Assembly: GCA_028869385.1 (NCBI GenBank)
Contig: JAGWSR010000082.1
Coordinates: 1 to 58,896 of the forward strand
From: a bacterium
Lineage (GTDB): Bacteria; Vulcanimicrobiota; Vulcanimicrobiia; Vulcanimicrobiales; Vulcanimicrobiaceae
DNA length: 58,896 bases
Direction of reading: 5' to 3'
Shown: in pieces, positions 50,447-58,511 of the stretch
Numbering within the stretch: the stretch's first letter is position 1
How the letters are laid out: every line of letters starts with the position of its first letter
Program-made: the position numbers and the translations under genes
The notes under the pieces: generated by a model
What the model saw: only the letters and a program-made list of their open reading frames with translations
Told to the model about the DNA's origin: nothing
Database searches by the model: none

Positions 50447-51687
50447 GGTAACGGCGGAGGCGTCGGCCGCGGGCGGCGGTCGCGCGGAATCGTCACTTTG
50501 CGGGCCGGCGTCGCAGTTGCATGCGGCGTCGGCCTCGCCGTTTCTACGGGGACCGGCGTCGCCGGAATCGGCCGCAGCGTCGGGCGCGGCAACGGATGCA
50601 CGCTCGGGCGCGGCATGGGATGCCACGTCGGATGCGGCGTCGGATGCGACGTCGGACGTGCCGTCGGTGCCGCGGTGGGCGCGGTCGTCGGGTGCGGTTC
50701 CGGCGAGCGCGTGGCGACCGGTTGCGGATAGAGACGCGTCGGCGTCGGAACCGGAGCGGGCGGCGCGGTCGGCTGCGGCAGGATCGTGACGAACTGCGGA
50801 TACGGCGCGTAGGTGACGGCGCCGTTCGGCGACACGAACATCGCGGTGATCGGGCAGGCGATCGTGGCGTTCGTCACTTGCGTCGGCAGCGTGCCGTTGT
50901 AGAACGGCGATTGCGGCGCGGAGTAGAGCTCGTACTGCCACGGCGATGTGCAGATGAACGCGAACGCGCGCCCGTTCGGCGGCCCGACGAGTTGCACGTC
51001 GAGCGAACGACCGCCGAGGATCGAGTCGGCGAAGACGGTGAGCTGCAGCGGCGAAAAGCCGTAGTATCCGGGCAGGTTCGGGCCGTTCTCGTCACCGTCG
51101 TCGCGCGGGGGTCGCAACGTCGTTTCGAATTGCCACGCGACGTGGAAGGGTGCGCCGTCGCTGCTCGTTCCGTCGAGTCTCACGTCGTGCGTGCCGGGTT
51201 GCAAGCCGCGGCGCGGAATGAAGGTGACGTACACGCCGTCGTAACTCGCTTCGCGCGTGTAGTCCACGCCGTCGAGATAGAGCCGCAGCGTTCGAATGAA
51301 CGCGTCGGGATCGAGCTGCAACTGCGCCGAAATCGTCGGGTAGGCGCTCGCGATCCGCGAATCCGGCGCGGGGTTCAGTCCGCTCACCGGCACCGGGCTC
51401 GGCGACGGCAACGGCGTCGCTCGCGTGGAACGATACACGCTCACGAGATGCGCGCGTCCGTCGTAATACACGCTCGCGCCGAGCATGCCCGCCGCGGAGC
51501 GAATCGGAATGAAGGTGCGCCCCGCGATGATGCGCGAGTCGCGTAGGTGACCCTGCGGCAGCGGCGCGTGCAGCGCCTCGAAGATCGCGCGCATCGGCAC
51601 GAGCACGTGCCCGCGCTCCATGATCGCGATGGACTGCAGCGCGCGATCGTTGACGGTGACGCGGATGGCCGGCGGTGTGTTCGTCAT
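50443..51687 (-). CDS. Copper-amine-oxidase N-domain-like protein with Pro/His-rich tail
   Basis: A 414-residue protein, no clear signal peptide. Residues about 5-90 match the copper amine oxidase N-terminal (stalk) domain: RVTVNDRALQSI, HVLVPMRAIFEALHAPL, AGRTFIPIRSAAGMLGASVYYD. A middle beta domain (about 110-210, LRLYLDGVDYTREASYDGVYVTFIPRRG) follows. The last about 100 residues are low-complexity Pro, Thr, His and Arg (PTPHPTWHPMPRPSVHPLPR). The domain is usually surface-bound in bacteria, so a missing signal is odd. Convergent overlap of 4 bases with gltA. Confidence 0.75.
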   Translation of the reverse strand: MTNTPPAIRVTVNDRALQSIAIMERGHVLVPMRAIFEALHAPLPQGHLRDSRIIAGRTFIPIRSAAGMLGASVYYDGRAHLVSVYRSTRATPLPSPSPVPVSGLNPAPDSRIASAYPTISAQLQLDPDAFIRTLRLYLDGVDYTREASYDGVYVTFIPRRGLQPGTHDVRLDGTSSDGAPFHVAWQFETTLRPPRDDGDENGPNLPGYYGFSPLQLTVFADSILGGRSLDVQLVGPPNGRAFAFICTSPWQYELYSAPQSPFYNGTLPTQVTNATIACPITAMFVSPNGAVTYAPYPQFVTILPQPTAPPAPVPTPTRLYPQPVATRSPEPHPTTAPTAAPTARPTSHPTPHPTWHPMPRPSVHPLPRPTLRPIPATPVPVETARPTPHATATPARKVTIPRDRRPRPTPPPLP

Positions 51688-51732
51688 AGTTCTCGCATCG
51701 GTAACGCAGCAAGCAATGGGTTCGTTCCCGCT

Positions 51733-52866
51733 TCAGCCTTCGTCGAAGGTGCGGCGCAACGTGCTCGGCAGCCGGGTGACGATCTCGTAGTTGATCGTGT
51801 CGGCCCAGCCGGCCCAATCGTCGGCGCTCACCTCTGCGTCGCCGTCCCGGCCGATGAGGGTCACGCGGGCGCCGGAGTGCGCCGAGGGAGCGTTCGTGAG
51901 GTCGAGCACGCACATGTTCATCGCGACGCGCCCGACGATCGGGCAGCGCGCACCGTTGACGAGAAAGGCGCCGCGGTTCGAAAACGCGCGTGGAACGCCG
52001 TCGGCGTAGCCGAGCGGCAGCACGCCCACGCGCATCTCGCGCGGCGCGTGGAAGCTCGTGCCGTATCCGATCGCGGCGCCCGCTTCGACCGCGCGCGTGG
52101 CGACGAGCTGCGATTCATAGGCGAGTGCGGGTACGAGGGTGATGGCGTCGCCGTCGAGCGCGGTGCGCGTCTGCGCCGACGGCCACAGGCCGTAGAGCGC
52201 GATACCGAAACGGCACATGTCGAGTCGCGTCTTCGGCCAGAGCATCGCCGCCGCGGACGCGGCGATGTGGCGCAGCGGCCGCGCGCCGTGCGATGCGAGC
52301 ATCGGCTCGGCGTGCGCGTAGGCCTTGGTGAAGCGCTCGAGCTGAAAGCTCGTGTAGGGAGAGTCGATCTCTTCGGCGGCCGCGAGGTGCGAGAAGATGC
52401 CGGCGAGTTCGATCTCGCCGAGATGCGCGTAGGTCTCGACCGCGTCGGGCAGATCGTCGGCCTCGAGTCCGAGCCGATGCAGACCGGTGTTTACCTTCAC
52501 GTGGGCGCGCACGCGAGCGTGACGCTTGCGCGCGGCCGCCGCGAGATCGCGCAGGTAGCTCTTCGTATCCCACAACGCGACTTCGACCTCCGCTTCGAGC
52601 GCGGCGTCGAGATCGCTTGGGGCGATCGGGCCGAGCACGAGGATCGGGGCGGTGATACCGCCATCGCGCAGTTCGAGCGCTTCGGCGAGCGAGAAGACGC
52701 AGAGGCGCGCGGCGAGCGGTTCGATCGCGAGCGCGGTCTCCACGAGGCCGTGGCCGTAGGCGTTGCCCTTCACCACGAAGGCGCTCTGCGCGGCGCCGAC
52801 GAGCGCGCGCAACGTGCGCGCGTTCGCGCGCAGGGCCTCCAGCGAGATGCGAAGCGAGCCGATCAC
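51733..52866 (-). CDS. alr: Alanine racemase
   Basis: A PLP enzyme that supplies D-alanine for Ddl, 377 residues, start GTG. Lys33 in FVVKGNAYGHG binds PLP (most relatives have an Ala after the Lys). HVKVNTGLHRLG, HIAASAAAM, FGIALYGLWP, the second catalytic Tyr in AIGYGTSFHAP, and GRVAMNMCVLDL complete the picture. It lies 8 kb from the mur operon and is divergent from the FAD oxidoreductase gene across 65 bases. Confidence 0.95.
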   Translation of the reverse strand: MIGSLRISLEALRANARTLRALVGAAQSAFVVKGNAYGHGLVETALAIEPLAARLCVFSLAEALELRDGGITAPILVLGPIAPSDLDAALEAEVEVALWDTKSYLRDLAAAARKRHARVRAHVKVNTGLHRLGLEADDLPDAVETYAHLGEIELAGIFSHLAAAEEIDSPYTSFQLERFTKAYAHAEPMLASHGARPLRHIAASAAAMLWPKTRLDMCRFGIALYGLWPSAQTRTALDGDAITLVPALAYESQLVATRAVEAGAAIGYGTSFHAPREMRVGVLPLGYADGVPRAFSNRGAFLVNGARCPIVGRVAMNMCVLDLTNAPSAHSGARVTLIGRDGDAEVSADDWAGWADTINYEIVTRLPSTLRRTFDEG

Positions 52867-52919
52867 GTGGGAACGCTTCGGCGGCGGGTCGGCGGGTCCC
52901 GGCGCGCCGTGGATCGGAG

Positions 52920-52925
52920 TATGAT
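52920..52925 (+). promoter_or_regulatory. -10-like element for a possible leaderless transcript
   Basis: TATGAT is followed by six bases and the ATG at 52932. A GGAG is 12 bases upstream of the ATG, too far to be an ideal ribosome-binding site. Confidence 0.45.
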
Positions 52926-52931
52926 ACCGCT

Positions 52932-54053
52932 ATGATCGAGATGCCGGTCGTCGTCTGCGGTTTGGGAGGCATGGGGAGCGCCGCGCTCGCGCGCGTGGCG
53001 ATGCGCGGCGTTCGCGTGCTCGGCATCGAGCAGTACGCCCCGGTGCATGCCTTCGGTTCGTCGAGCGGCAAGTCGCGCATCATCCGGCGCGCCTACTTCG
53101 AAGATCCGGCGTACGTGCCGCTGCTCGACCGCGCCTACGAACTCTGGCGCGAGCTCGAAGCGCGCACGCGCGCGCAGGTGCTGCACCTCACCGGATTGCT
53201 CACCCTCGGCTACGACGGCAGCCCCATGCTCGCGGGCGCGCATGCCGCGGCGCGCGCGTACGATATGGACGTGGAGTTCTGGGATGCGTCCGCGATTCGC
53301 GCGCGCTATCCCGCGCTCGCACCGCTCGACGACGAGCACGGCATCTTCGAACGCGACGGCGGATTCGTCGTTCCGGAGCGCGCGATCGAGGCGCACCTCG
53401 CGCTCGCGAAAGATCACGGCGCGCAGACGCGCTTCGGCGTGGGCATGCGCGGGTGGGAGAGCGCGCCGGACGGCGTGCGCGTGACGCTCACCAACGGTGA
53501 GACGATCCGCTGCGAGCAACTCATCCTCACGCTTGGTCCGTGGTTCCGCGAGACGCTCGCCGAGATCGGCGTGCCGCTCGTCATCCAGCGCAACGTGCTC
53601 GCGTGGTTCGCGCCGCGTCGCCCGCTCGGCCCGGACCAGATGCCGTGCTTCTTGATGGATCGGCGCGGGCTACCGTCGGAGTTCTACGGTTTTCCCGATG
53701 TCGGCGACGGCGTGAAGGCCGCGTTTCACGGCTACGGCGAGCATACCGACGCGGCGCACCTCGACCGCGAGGTGCACGAATCCGACGTGCTGCCGCTCGC
53801 ACGCGCGCTCGAGATGTGGATCCCCGGTGCGGCGGGTGCGTATCGCGAGGGCAAGGCCTGCATGTACTCGCTCACGCCCGATCGGCATTTCGTGCTCGAT
53901 CACCATCCGCGCGACGCGCGCGTGACGATCTGCGGCGGCTTCTCGGGTCACGGCTTCAAGTTCGCGAGCGCGATCGGCGAGATCGCCGCGCAACTCGCGC
54001 TCGACGGAGGCTCGCCGCTCCCGATTGCGTTCCTCTCGCTCGCGCGCTTCTAG
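52932..54053 (+). CDS. Sarcosine-oxidase-like FAD oxidoreductase
   Basis: The 373-residue protein has the N-terminal dinucleotide fold VVCGLGGMGSAALARVAMRG, SSSGKSRIIRRAYFEDPAYVPL (the monomeric sarcosine oxidase hallmark), and Cys310 in KACMYSLTPDRHFVLD, the position that carries covalent FAD in that family, then CGGFSGHGFKFASAIGE. The family oxidises N-methyl amino acids (sarcosine, N-methyltryptophan, pipecolate) with O2 to H2O2. The exact substrate is unknown. It converges on and overlaps the membrane-protein gene by 4 bases. Confidence 0.9.
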   Translation: MIEMPVVVCGLGGMGSAALARVAMRGVRVLGIEQYAPVHAFGSSSGKSRIIRRAYFEDPAYVPLLDRAYELWRELEARTRAQVLHLTGLLTLGYDGSPMLAGAHAAARAYDMDVEFWDASAIRARYPALAPLDDEHGIFERDGGFVVPERAIEAHLALAKDHGAQTRFGVGMRGWESAPDGVRVTLTNGETIRCEQLILTLGPWFRETLAEIGVPLVIQRNVLAWFAPRRPLGPDQMPCFLMDRRGLPSEFYGFPDVGDGVKAAFHGYGEHTDAAHLDREVHESDVLPLARALEMWIPGAAGAYREGKACMYSLTPDRHFVLDHHPRDARVTICGGFSGHGFKFASAIGEIAAQLALDGGSPLPIAFLSLARF

Positions 54054-54532
54054 GCAGCGCGATCCAAACGCGCGACGACGAACGCGACCGGAAGGCCGAA
54101 GAAGACGCAGTGCGCGAGCACTTGCACGACGAGTGCGTTCGGCGTGGCGAGCGGCGCGAGTTTTCCGGCGCCGAGCAGCAAGAGATCCATGAACACGTAC
54201 ACGACGATGCCGTACATGAGTCCCGAGATCAACCAGCGCGCGTTCATGAACGGGCGCGTGCTCGCGAGGTACGCGTAGCCGCCGGCCCAACCGACGCTCA
54301 CGATTACGTGCACGAGCAGACCGAGCCATGCGTACGACGTGCTCGACAGCGCGACCGGACCGATTGCGGCGGATGCGATGAACTGCCAGACGCCGAGCAT
54401 GCTGGTATGCTCGGGCAGCGCTATCGCGATCCAAATGAAGAGATCGAACGTCGCGGCACCGACGAGGCCCGCCGCGAGGGCCTGCCGCACGACGAGCGGC
54501 CAGTTGACGCGTTGCTGTTGCTCCGTTGCCAT
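54050..54532 (-). CDS. Small four-span membrane protein, unknown
   Basis: A 160-residue protein with a polar N-terminus (MATEQQQRVNWPLVV) and four predicted spans (AAGLVGAATFDLFIWIAIAL; LGVWQFIASAAIGPVAL; LLVHVIVSVGWAGGYAYL; ISGLMYGIVVYVFMDLLLLG) plus a fifth at the C-terminus (VLAHCVFFGLPVAFVVARL). The pattern is like conserved hypothetical membrane proteins with HVIVS and YGIVVYVFMD elements; no function recognised. It is divergent from the Lgt-like operon. Confidence 0.7.
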   Translation of the reverse strand: MATEQQQRVNWPLVVRQALAAGLVGAATFDLFIWIAIALPEHTSMLGVWQFIASAAIGPVALSSTSYAWLGLLVHVIVSVGWAGGYAYLASTRPFMNARWLISGLMYGIVVYVFMDLLLLGAGKLAPLATPNALVVQVLAHCVFFGLPVAFVVARLDRAA

Positions 54533-54588
54533 AGTGCGGGAGACGTTCGGCTAGGTAGCTTCGGGGCCTTGAGGGAAAGGTCGGAGCC

Positions 54589-55287
54589 ATGGCAGGTCTC
54601 GACGTCCACCTCCGCTGGCTCATCGCGGCACCGATCTACGCCTGCGCCTACGCGCTCGCGTGCGCCGTCTTTTGGTGGATGGCGCGGCGGCGGGGGATGG
54701 CCGACGACACGACCCTACGCGTGATGCTCGCCGGGCTCATCGGCGGCTTGGTCGGCGCGAATCTCGTACAGCTCTTCGCGACCGGGCTCCCGGGCAAGAC
54801 GATCGAGGGCGGCATCGTCGGCGGCTGGCTCGCCGTGGAACTGATGAAGCGCCACCTCGGCATGGCGCGCTCGACCGGCGATCTCTTCGCGCTCGCGATC
54901 CCCGCTGGCGAGGCGCTCGGTCGCATCGGCTGCTTCATCGGCGGGTGCTGTTACGGCAAGATTGCGACCGCGCTGCCGTGGGCCGTGTACGATCACGGCG
55001 CACTGCGTCACCCGACGCAGCTCTATCTTTCGTTCGCGGCGCTATGCTGCTTCGCGGTGCTCTACGCGCTCGAACGTCGCGGCATCCTTCCCGACCGCGC
55101 GCTCTTCGCGATCGGCGGTATGCTGTTCTGCGGCGATCGCTTCGTGGTGGAGTTCTTCCGCGCGGGCGCGACGATGCTCGGACCGGTCACCCTCGCGCAG
55201 GTTGGGTGCCTGATCGGGTTCGCGGTATTCGCGACGATCTTCGTACGCGTCATGCACGTGCGCCGCGCCTTCGCATACGCTGCGTGA
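54589..55287 (+). CDS. Lgt-like membrane protein (prolipoprotein diacylglyceryl transferase relative)
   Basis: A 232-residue, about seven-span protein that follows the Lgt fold: RHPTQLY, GRIGCFIGGCCYG for the Lgt signature GRxGNFxNxE, and GMLFCGDRFVVEFFR for the C-terminal arginine region. Key Lgt residues differ: the HGG loop reads EGG (KTIEGGIVGG), and the Asn of GRxGNF is Cys. A CC pair replaces the NxE. It is therefore a paralogue, not the housekeeping Lgt. The GTGA overlap with the next gene and 4-base gap to the radical SAM gene tie it to that operon. A lipid-transfer role on a different acceptor is inferred. Confidence 0.75.
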   Translation: MAGLDVHLRWLIAAPIYACAYALACAVFWWMARRRGMADDTTLRVMLAGLIGGLVGANLVQLFATGLPGKTIEGGIVGGWLAVELMKRHLGMARSTGDLFALAIPAGEALGRIGCFIGGCCYGKIATALPWAVYDHGALRHPTQLYLSFAALCCFAVLYALERRGILPDRALFAIGGMLFCGDRFVVEFFRAGATMLGPVTLAQVGCLIGFAVFATIFVRVMHVRRAFAYAA

Positions 55288-55580
55288 AAACATCGCGCGA
55301 CGCGTTCATCGGGATGCTGATCGTCGGCTTTTGCCTCGGCGCGACCGTGCTCTTTGCCGTGACGGCACTCGCTTCCATTGTGCTCGTTTCAGCGTGGCAG
55401 CCCATGATCGCCGTTTTGCCCGCAGTGCTCGTTATCGCACTCGTCGTAGCGAGTCGGTTCTGGCGGCCGGACGGGATCAATCGCACGAGCGGGTTCCTGC
55501 TCGGACTCGGGATCGGTCTCGCCGGAGCGTGCACGACATGCGTGCTGATCCTGCAAGGCCTCTCGCACACGGGTAACTAG
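55284..55580 (+). CDS. Small membrane protein of the radical SAM operon
   Basis: A 98-residue protein starting at GTG 55284 that overlaps the Lgt-like stop. Three spans: FIGMLIVGFCLGATVLFAV, MIAVLPAVLVIALVVAS and FLLGLGIGLAGACTTCVLIL. The C-terminal TCVLILQ has a CTTC pair. No family recognised. Four bases separate it from the radical SAM gene. Confidence 0.7.
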   Translation: MKTSRDAFIGMLIVGFCLGATVLFAVTALASIVLVSAWQPMIAVLPAVLVIALVVASRFWRPDGINRTSGFLLGLGIGLAGACTTCVLILQGLSHTGN

Positions 55581-55584
55581 CCGA

Positions 55585-57084
55585 ATGCTCGAACTCTACG
55601 ACTACACGATCGTCAAGAGCGTGCGGGCACTCTGCCCGCGCTGCTTCGCGAACGATCCGGATTTCGACCCCGAGTATCCGACCGATATCTGCGACGGCCA
55701 CTTGGTCGAACGTGACGGCAAGATCTACCTGCGGCGCTTCTGCCGCCGCGGTCACGGCGAGGTGTGGTCACTCTACGAAGAGCGCGCCGACCTGTGGCGC
55801 TATCTCCAGCAGTGGCGCGTGCCGACCAAGATCATCAACCCCGACACGCAAGCGATCTATCCCGTGCCGATGGGATACGAGCATGGGCTCGGGCCGACGC
55901 ACCTGCAGCATTCGTGCATCTTTTTGCTCGACATCACCACGCAGTGTAACTTGAGCTGCCCCGCGTGCTACGCGCACTCGAGTCCGGAGAACTCGTTGTA
56001 TCTCCCGCTCGATGCGGCGCTGCACGCCGTCGACACGGCGATCGCGCGAGAGAACGGGCGCCTCGACGTCGTGATGCTCTCGGGCGGCGAACCGACCGTG
56101 CATCCGCAGTTTCGCGAGTTGCTCGCGGCGCTCGTCGAACGCCCGGTGACGCGCATCCTCATCAACACCAACGGCATTCGCCTTGCGAACGACGACGCGT
56201 TCCTGGACCTGCTGCATCGTCACCGCGACCGTGCCGAAGTCTATCTGCAGTACGACGGGCAGCGCGCGAGCACGCACGAGACGCTGCGCGGCATGGACCT
56301 GACCGCCACGAAAGCGCGCGCCGTGCAGCGCCTCTCCGACGCGCGCATCTTCACGACGCTCGTGATGACGGTGACGAACGAGAACGCCGATCAGGTCGGC
56401 GAGGTGCTCGACACGTGCTTCGGTACGCCGTACGTTGGCGGCGCGATGTTTCAGCCGGTCTTCGCGTCGGGACGCGCGCCGGCATTCGATCCGATGGCGC
56501 GCGTCACGACGACGGGCGTGCTCGGACGCATGGAGGCGCAGTCGCGCAACGGCGTGCGCGCGCACGATCTGATCGCGCTGCCGTGCAGTCACCCGGATTG
56601 CTGCTCGATCGGCTATTGGCTCAAAAACAAGGACGGAAGCATTCGCAGCGTGGCTTCGATCGTCGGCGAGGACGCGCTCAAGGCGAACCTGAGCGTGTTC
56701 GGCAACTCGATCGCCTTCTCGGACGGACTCTCGCAAGTGCACAACGCGCTGCTCGGGCTGATGTCGGAGACGATGACGCTCTCGCGCCCCGAACTCGTGG
56801 GGCACCTGAAAGACCTCTGCGCCGCGTGCGATCTCGGCGGACTCACCGGCCTGCTCAAGCTCGCCTTCGGCCGCGATGCGACGGCGTCGTTCGTGGGCGA
56901 ACGCGTGAAGCGCGTGACAGTGAAGCACTTCATGGACGCCGATACGCTCATCACCGAGCGCCTGGAGCAGTGCTGCGTGCACGTCGGCGGCGCCGGCAAC
57001 GATCCCGTGCGCATGCCGTTCTGCGCCGCGCGCCTCTTCCCGAAGGTGCGCGACCGCGCGAATCAAGGCATGGCGACGCGATGA
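55585..57084 (+). CDS. Radical SAM protein of the Tes (tetraether lipid synthase)-like family
   Basis: A 499-residue protein. The N-terminus is a rubredoxin-like zinc/iron domain, Cys17-Pro-Arg-Cys20, Cys36 and Cys53. The radical SAM core has Cys121-x3-Cys125-x2-Cys128 (CNLSCPACY), then SGGEPT (166-171) and LINTNGIRLA, VYLQYDG. Further cysteines for auxiliary clusters are in PCSHPDCC (334, 339, 340), CAAC (412, 415), QCC (463, 464) and PFC (480). This combination resembles the archaeal enzyme MJ0619/Tes, which joins lipid tails to form membrane-spanning tetraethers. Bacterial homologues have been linked to branched tetraethers. The substrate here is unknown; identity is from memory of the family motifs. 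It overlaps the next gene by 4 bp. Confidence 0.82.
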   Translation: MLELYDYTIVKSVRALCPRCFANDPDFDPEYPTDICDGHLVERDGKIYLRRFCRRGHGEVWSLYEERADLWRYLQQWRVPTKIINPDTQAIYPVPMGYEHGLGPTHLQHSCIFLLDITTQCNLSCPACYAHSSPENSLYLPLDAALHAVDTAIARENGRLDVVMLSGGEPTVHPQFRELLAALVERPVTRILINTNGIRLANDDAFLDLLHRHRDRAEVYLQYDGQRASTHETLRGMDLTATKARAVQRLSDARIFTTLVMTVTNENADQVGEVLDTCFGTPYVGGAMFQPVFASGRAPAFDPMARVTTTGVLGRMEAQSRNGVRAHDLIALPCSHPDCCSIGYWLKNKDGSIRSVASIVGEDALKANLSVFGNSIAFSDGLSQVHNALLGLMSETMTLSRPELVGHLKDLCAACDLGGLTGLLKLAFGRDATASFVGERVKRVTVKHFMDADTLITERLEQCCVHVGGAGNDPVRMPFCAARLFPKVRDRANQGMATR

Positions 57085-57431
57085 ACGACGGAGCGCGCGC
57101 CGTGCGCGTGATCGCCGCGGCAATCGGCGGTATCGGCATCGGCGCGTTGCTGATGTATAGCTCATGGTTCGTGGTGGTGATGTCCAGCAGTATATTCGCG
57201 AACGTTCACCCGCCGGCAAAGCAGATCGAGTTTGCGATGTCGGGAGGCGAGGATGCGTACTTCCTCTGCCTCGCGCTCGGCGTGTTCGTCGGCGCGTTCG
57301 CGCTGCTGCGCCGCAAGATGTCGCCTGAATGGCGCGCGTTCTGCATCGGCGCGGCGCTCCCGCTGCTCGGCTTCTTCGCGCTCTGCTCGGCAATGTCGAT
57401 CGGCGATCTGACTTCGACCCCGCATCTGTAA
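57081..57431 (+). CDS. Small membrane protein of the radical SAM operon
   Basis: A 116-residue protein with three spans (VIAAAIGGIGIGALLMYSSW; YFLCLALGVFVGAFALL; AFCIGAALPLLGFFALC). ATG at 57081 overlaps the radical SAM stop (ATGA). No family recognised. Tight coupling to the radical SAM gene suggests a shared membrane process. Confidence 0.75.
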   Translation: MNDGARAVRVIAAAIGGIGIGALLMYSSWFVVVMSSSIFANVHPPAKQIEFAMSGGEDAYFLCLALGVFVGAFALLRRKMSPEWRAFCIGAALPLLGFFALCSAMSIGDLTSTPHL

Positions 57432-57442
57432 GGAGTACCACC

Positions 57443-57706
57443 ATGAACGACAACGTCGAACGCGGCAAAGAGGTCGAGGGGTGGGCTTTCACCTTTTGCA
57501 AGGCGGCGTTTCTCGCGCTCCTCTGCGGCAAGTACGCGGTGCTCGTGCTCTCGCTCGCGGCGGTGGTGCTGTACTCGGCGTCCTACGTGATGGGGGTGCG
57601 GGAGTGGCGCTGCTGGGTGAAGCCGCCGTGGGTCGTGATCTTCTTCGCGGCGGTGGCCGCCGTGCAGATCGCGCTCATGCTCCGCGGCTCGGGCTTCGTC
57701 ATCTAG
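57443..57706 (+). CDS. Small membrane protein
   Basis: An 87-residue protein, two spans (FLALLCGKYAVLVLSLAAVVLYSAS; PPWVVIFFAAVAAVQIALML) after a charged N-terminus. AAGGAG at about 8 bases before ATG marks the start. It sits 11 bases after the preceding gene, so it is likely the last gene of the same operon. Function unknown. Confidence 0.65.
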   Translation: MNDNVERGKEVEGWAFTFCKAAFLALLCGKYAVLVLSLAAVVLYSASYVMGVREWRCWVKPPWVVIFFAAVAAVQIALMLRGSGFVI

Positions 57707-57769
57707 GCGGGCGGCCCTAGTCCCAGTCGACCCTCATCTGCTTCCAAGCTAGTTCTCGGCGAACATGGG

Positions 57770-57775
57770 TATCAT
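57770..57775 (+). promoter_or_regulatory. -10-like element for a possible leaderless transcript
   Basis: TATCAT is followed by seven bases and the ATG at 57783, with no Shine-Dalgarno. This favours ATG 57783 over the earlier in-frame ATG 57765. Confidence 0.35.
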
Positions 57776-57782
57776 GGTCCCC

Positions 57783-58076
57783 ATGATACGCGAACGCTCG
57801 TTTCAAGAGCCCTCGGAGCTGGTCATCTGGAGCGCCACCGCGCTGCTCGGGGTGCTGCTCGGGCTCGGGGTCGCCTTCATGCTCTGGGCGCAGATCCACC
57901 GCACGGGCGAGCCCGCGCTGCTCGACGCGGCCGTCTTCGCCATGGGCCTCGGGCTCGGGCTGGTCGGCCTGGCGCTGCGGAACCTCACCCCCCGGATCTT
58001 CAGCGTGGCCCTCGGCGTCGCGCTCCTGCTGGCCTTTTTCACCCTCGGCGGGGTCTTTTCGACCCTAGCCGGCTAG
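57783..58076 (+). CDS. Small membrane protein, three spans
   Basis: A 97-residue protein (MIRERSFQEPSELV...) with three predicted spans (VIWSATALLGVLLGLGVAFML; DAAVFAMGLGLGLVGLAL; FSVALGVALLLAFFTLG). An earlier ATG at 57765 would add MGIMVP but lies on the -10-like box. No family recognised. It lies just before the heat-shock promoter of groES. Confidence 0.6.
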   Translation: MIRERSFQEPSELVIWSATALLGVLLGLGVAFMLWAQIHRTGEPALLDAAVFAMGLGLGLVGLALRNLTPRIFSVALGVALLLAFFTLGGVFSTLAG

Positions 58077-58090
58077 GCCTAAATCGCCGC

Positions 58091-58119
58091 TTGCACTCTC
58101 TCTAGGAGTCTGCTAATAT
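58091..58119 (+). promoter_or_regulatory. groES promoter
   Basis: TTGCAC (58091-58096) and TAATAT (58114-58119), 17 bases apart, with a TG before the -10 (TGCTAATAT). The CIRCE element starts 9 bases downstream. Confidence 0.8.
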
Positions 58120-58127
58120 CCGAGGGC

Positions 58128-58152
58128 TGGCACTCATCTGCTTAGAGTGCCA
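58128..58152. promoter_or_regulatory. CIRCE element (HrcA operator)
   Basis: TGGCACTC-N9-GAGTGCCA is a perfect inverted repeat of the CIRCE type (consensus TTAGCACTC-N9-GAGTGCTAA). It overlaps the groES transcript start, so HrcA control is expected. hrcA is not in the window. Confidence 0.93.
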
Positions 58153-58186
58153 ACACCCCAATTACAGATTTTCCTGGAGGTTTTAC

Positions 58187-58492
58187 GTGAATCTCAAGCC
58201 TTTGGCCGATCGCGTGGTCATCGAGCACGTCGAACAGAGCGAGAAGAGCTCGGGCGGCATCTTCTTGCCCGACACCGCTAAAGAAAAACCGCAAGAGGGC
58301 GTGGTCCGTGCGGTTGGCACCGGCCGCGTGCTCGACAACGGCACGACCCTTCCGATGACCGTGAAGGTCGGCGATCGCGTGATCTACTCGAAGTACTCGG
58401 GTTCCGAGATCAAGATCGACGGTAATGAGTACCTCATCGTTTCCGAAAAAGACGTTCTCGCGGTCGTCGACCAAGTTCCGGCCGGCGTTTAA
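58187..58492 (+). CDS. groES: Co-chaperonin GroES
   Basis: A 101-residue protein starting at GTG after [48 protein letters not shown], with the mobile loop in the middle, and the end [10 protein letters not shown] are standard. It caps GroEL and forms the folding chamber. GroEL normally follows in the same operon but is not seen; a CDP-alcohol phosphatidyltransferase-like gene starts 20 bases on. Confidence 0.97.
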   Translation: MNLKPLADRVVIEHVEQSEKSSGGIFLPDTAKEKPQEGVVRAVGTGRVLDNGTTLPMTVKVGDRVIYSKYSGSEIKIDGNEYLIVSEKDVLAVVDQVPAGV

Positions 58493-58511
58493 GGAGCACT
58501 AGAAAACACAG

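Noticed and set aside
54589-55287. Calling the gene lgt
   Set aside because: Important Lgt residues (HGG and the Asn of GRxGNF) are replaced, so housekeeping activity is doubtful.
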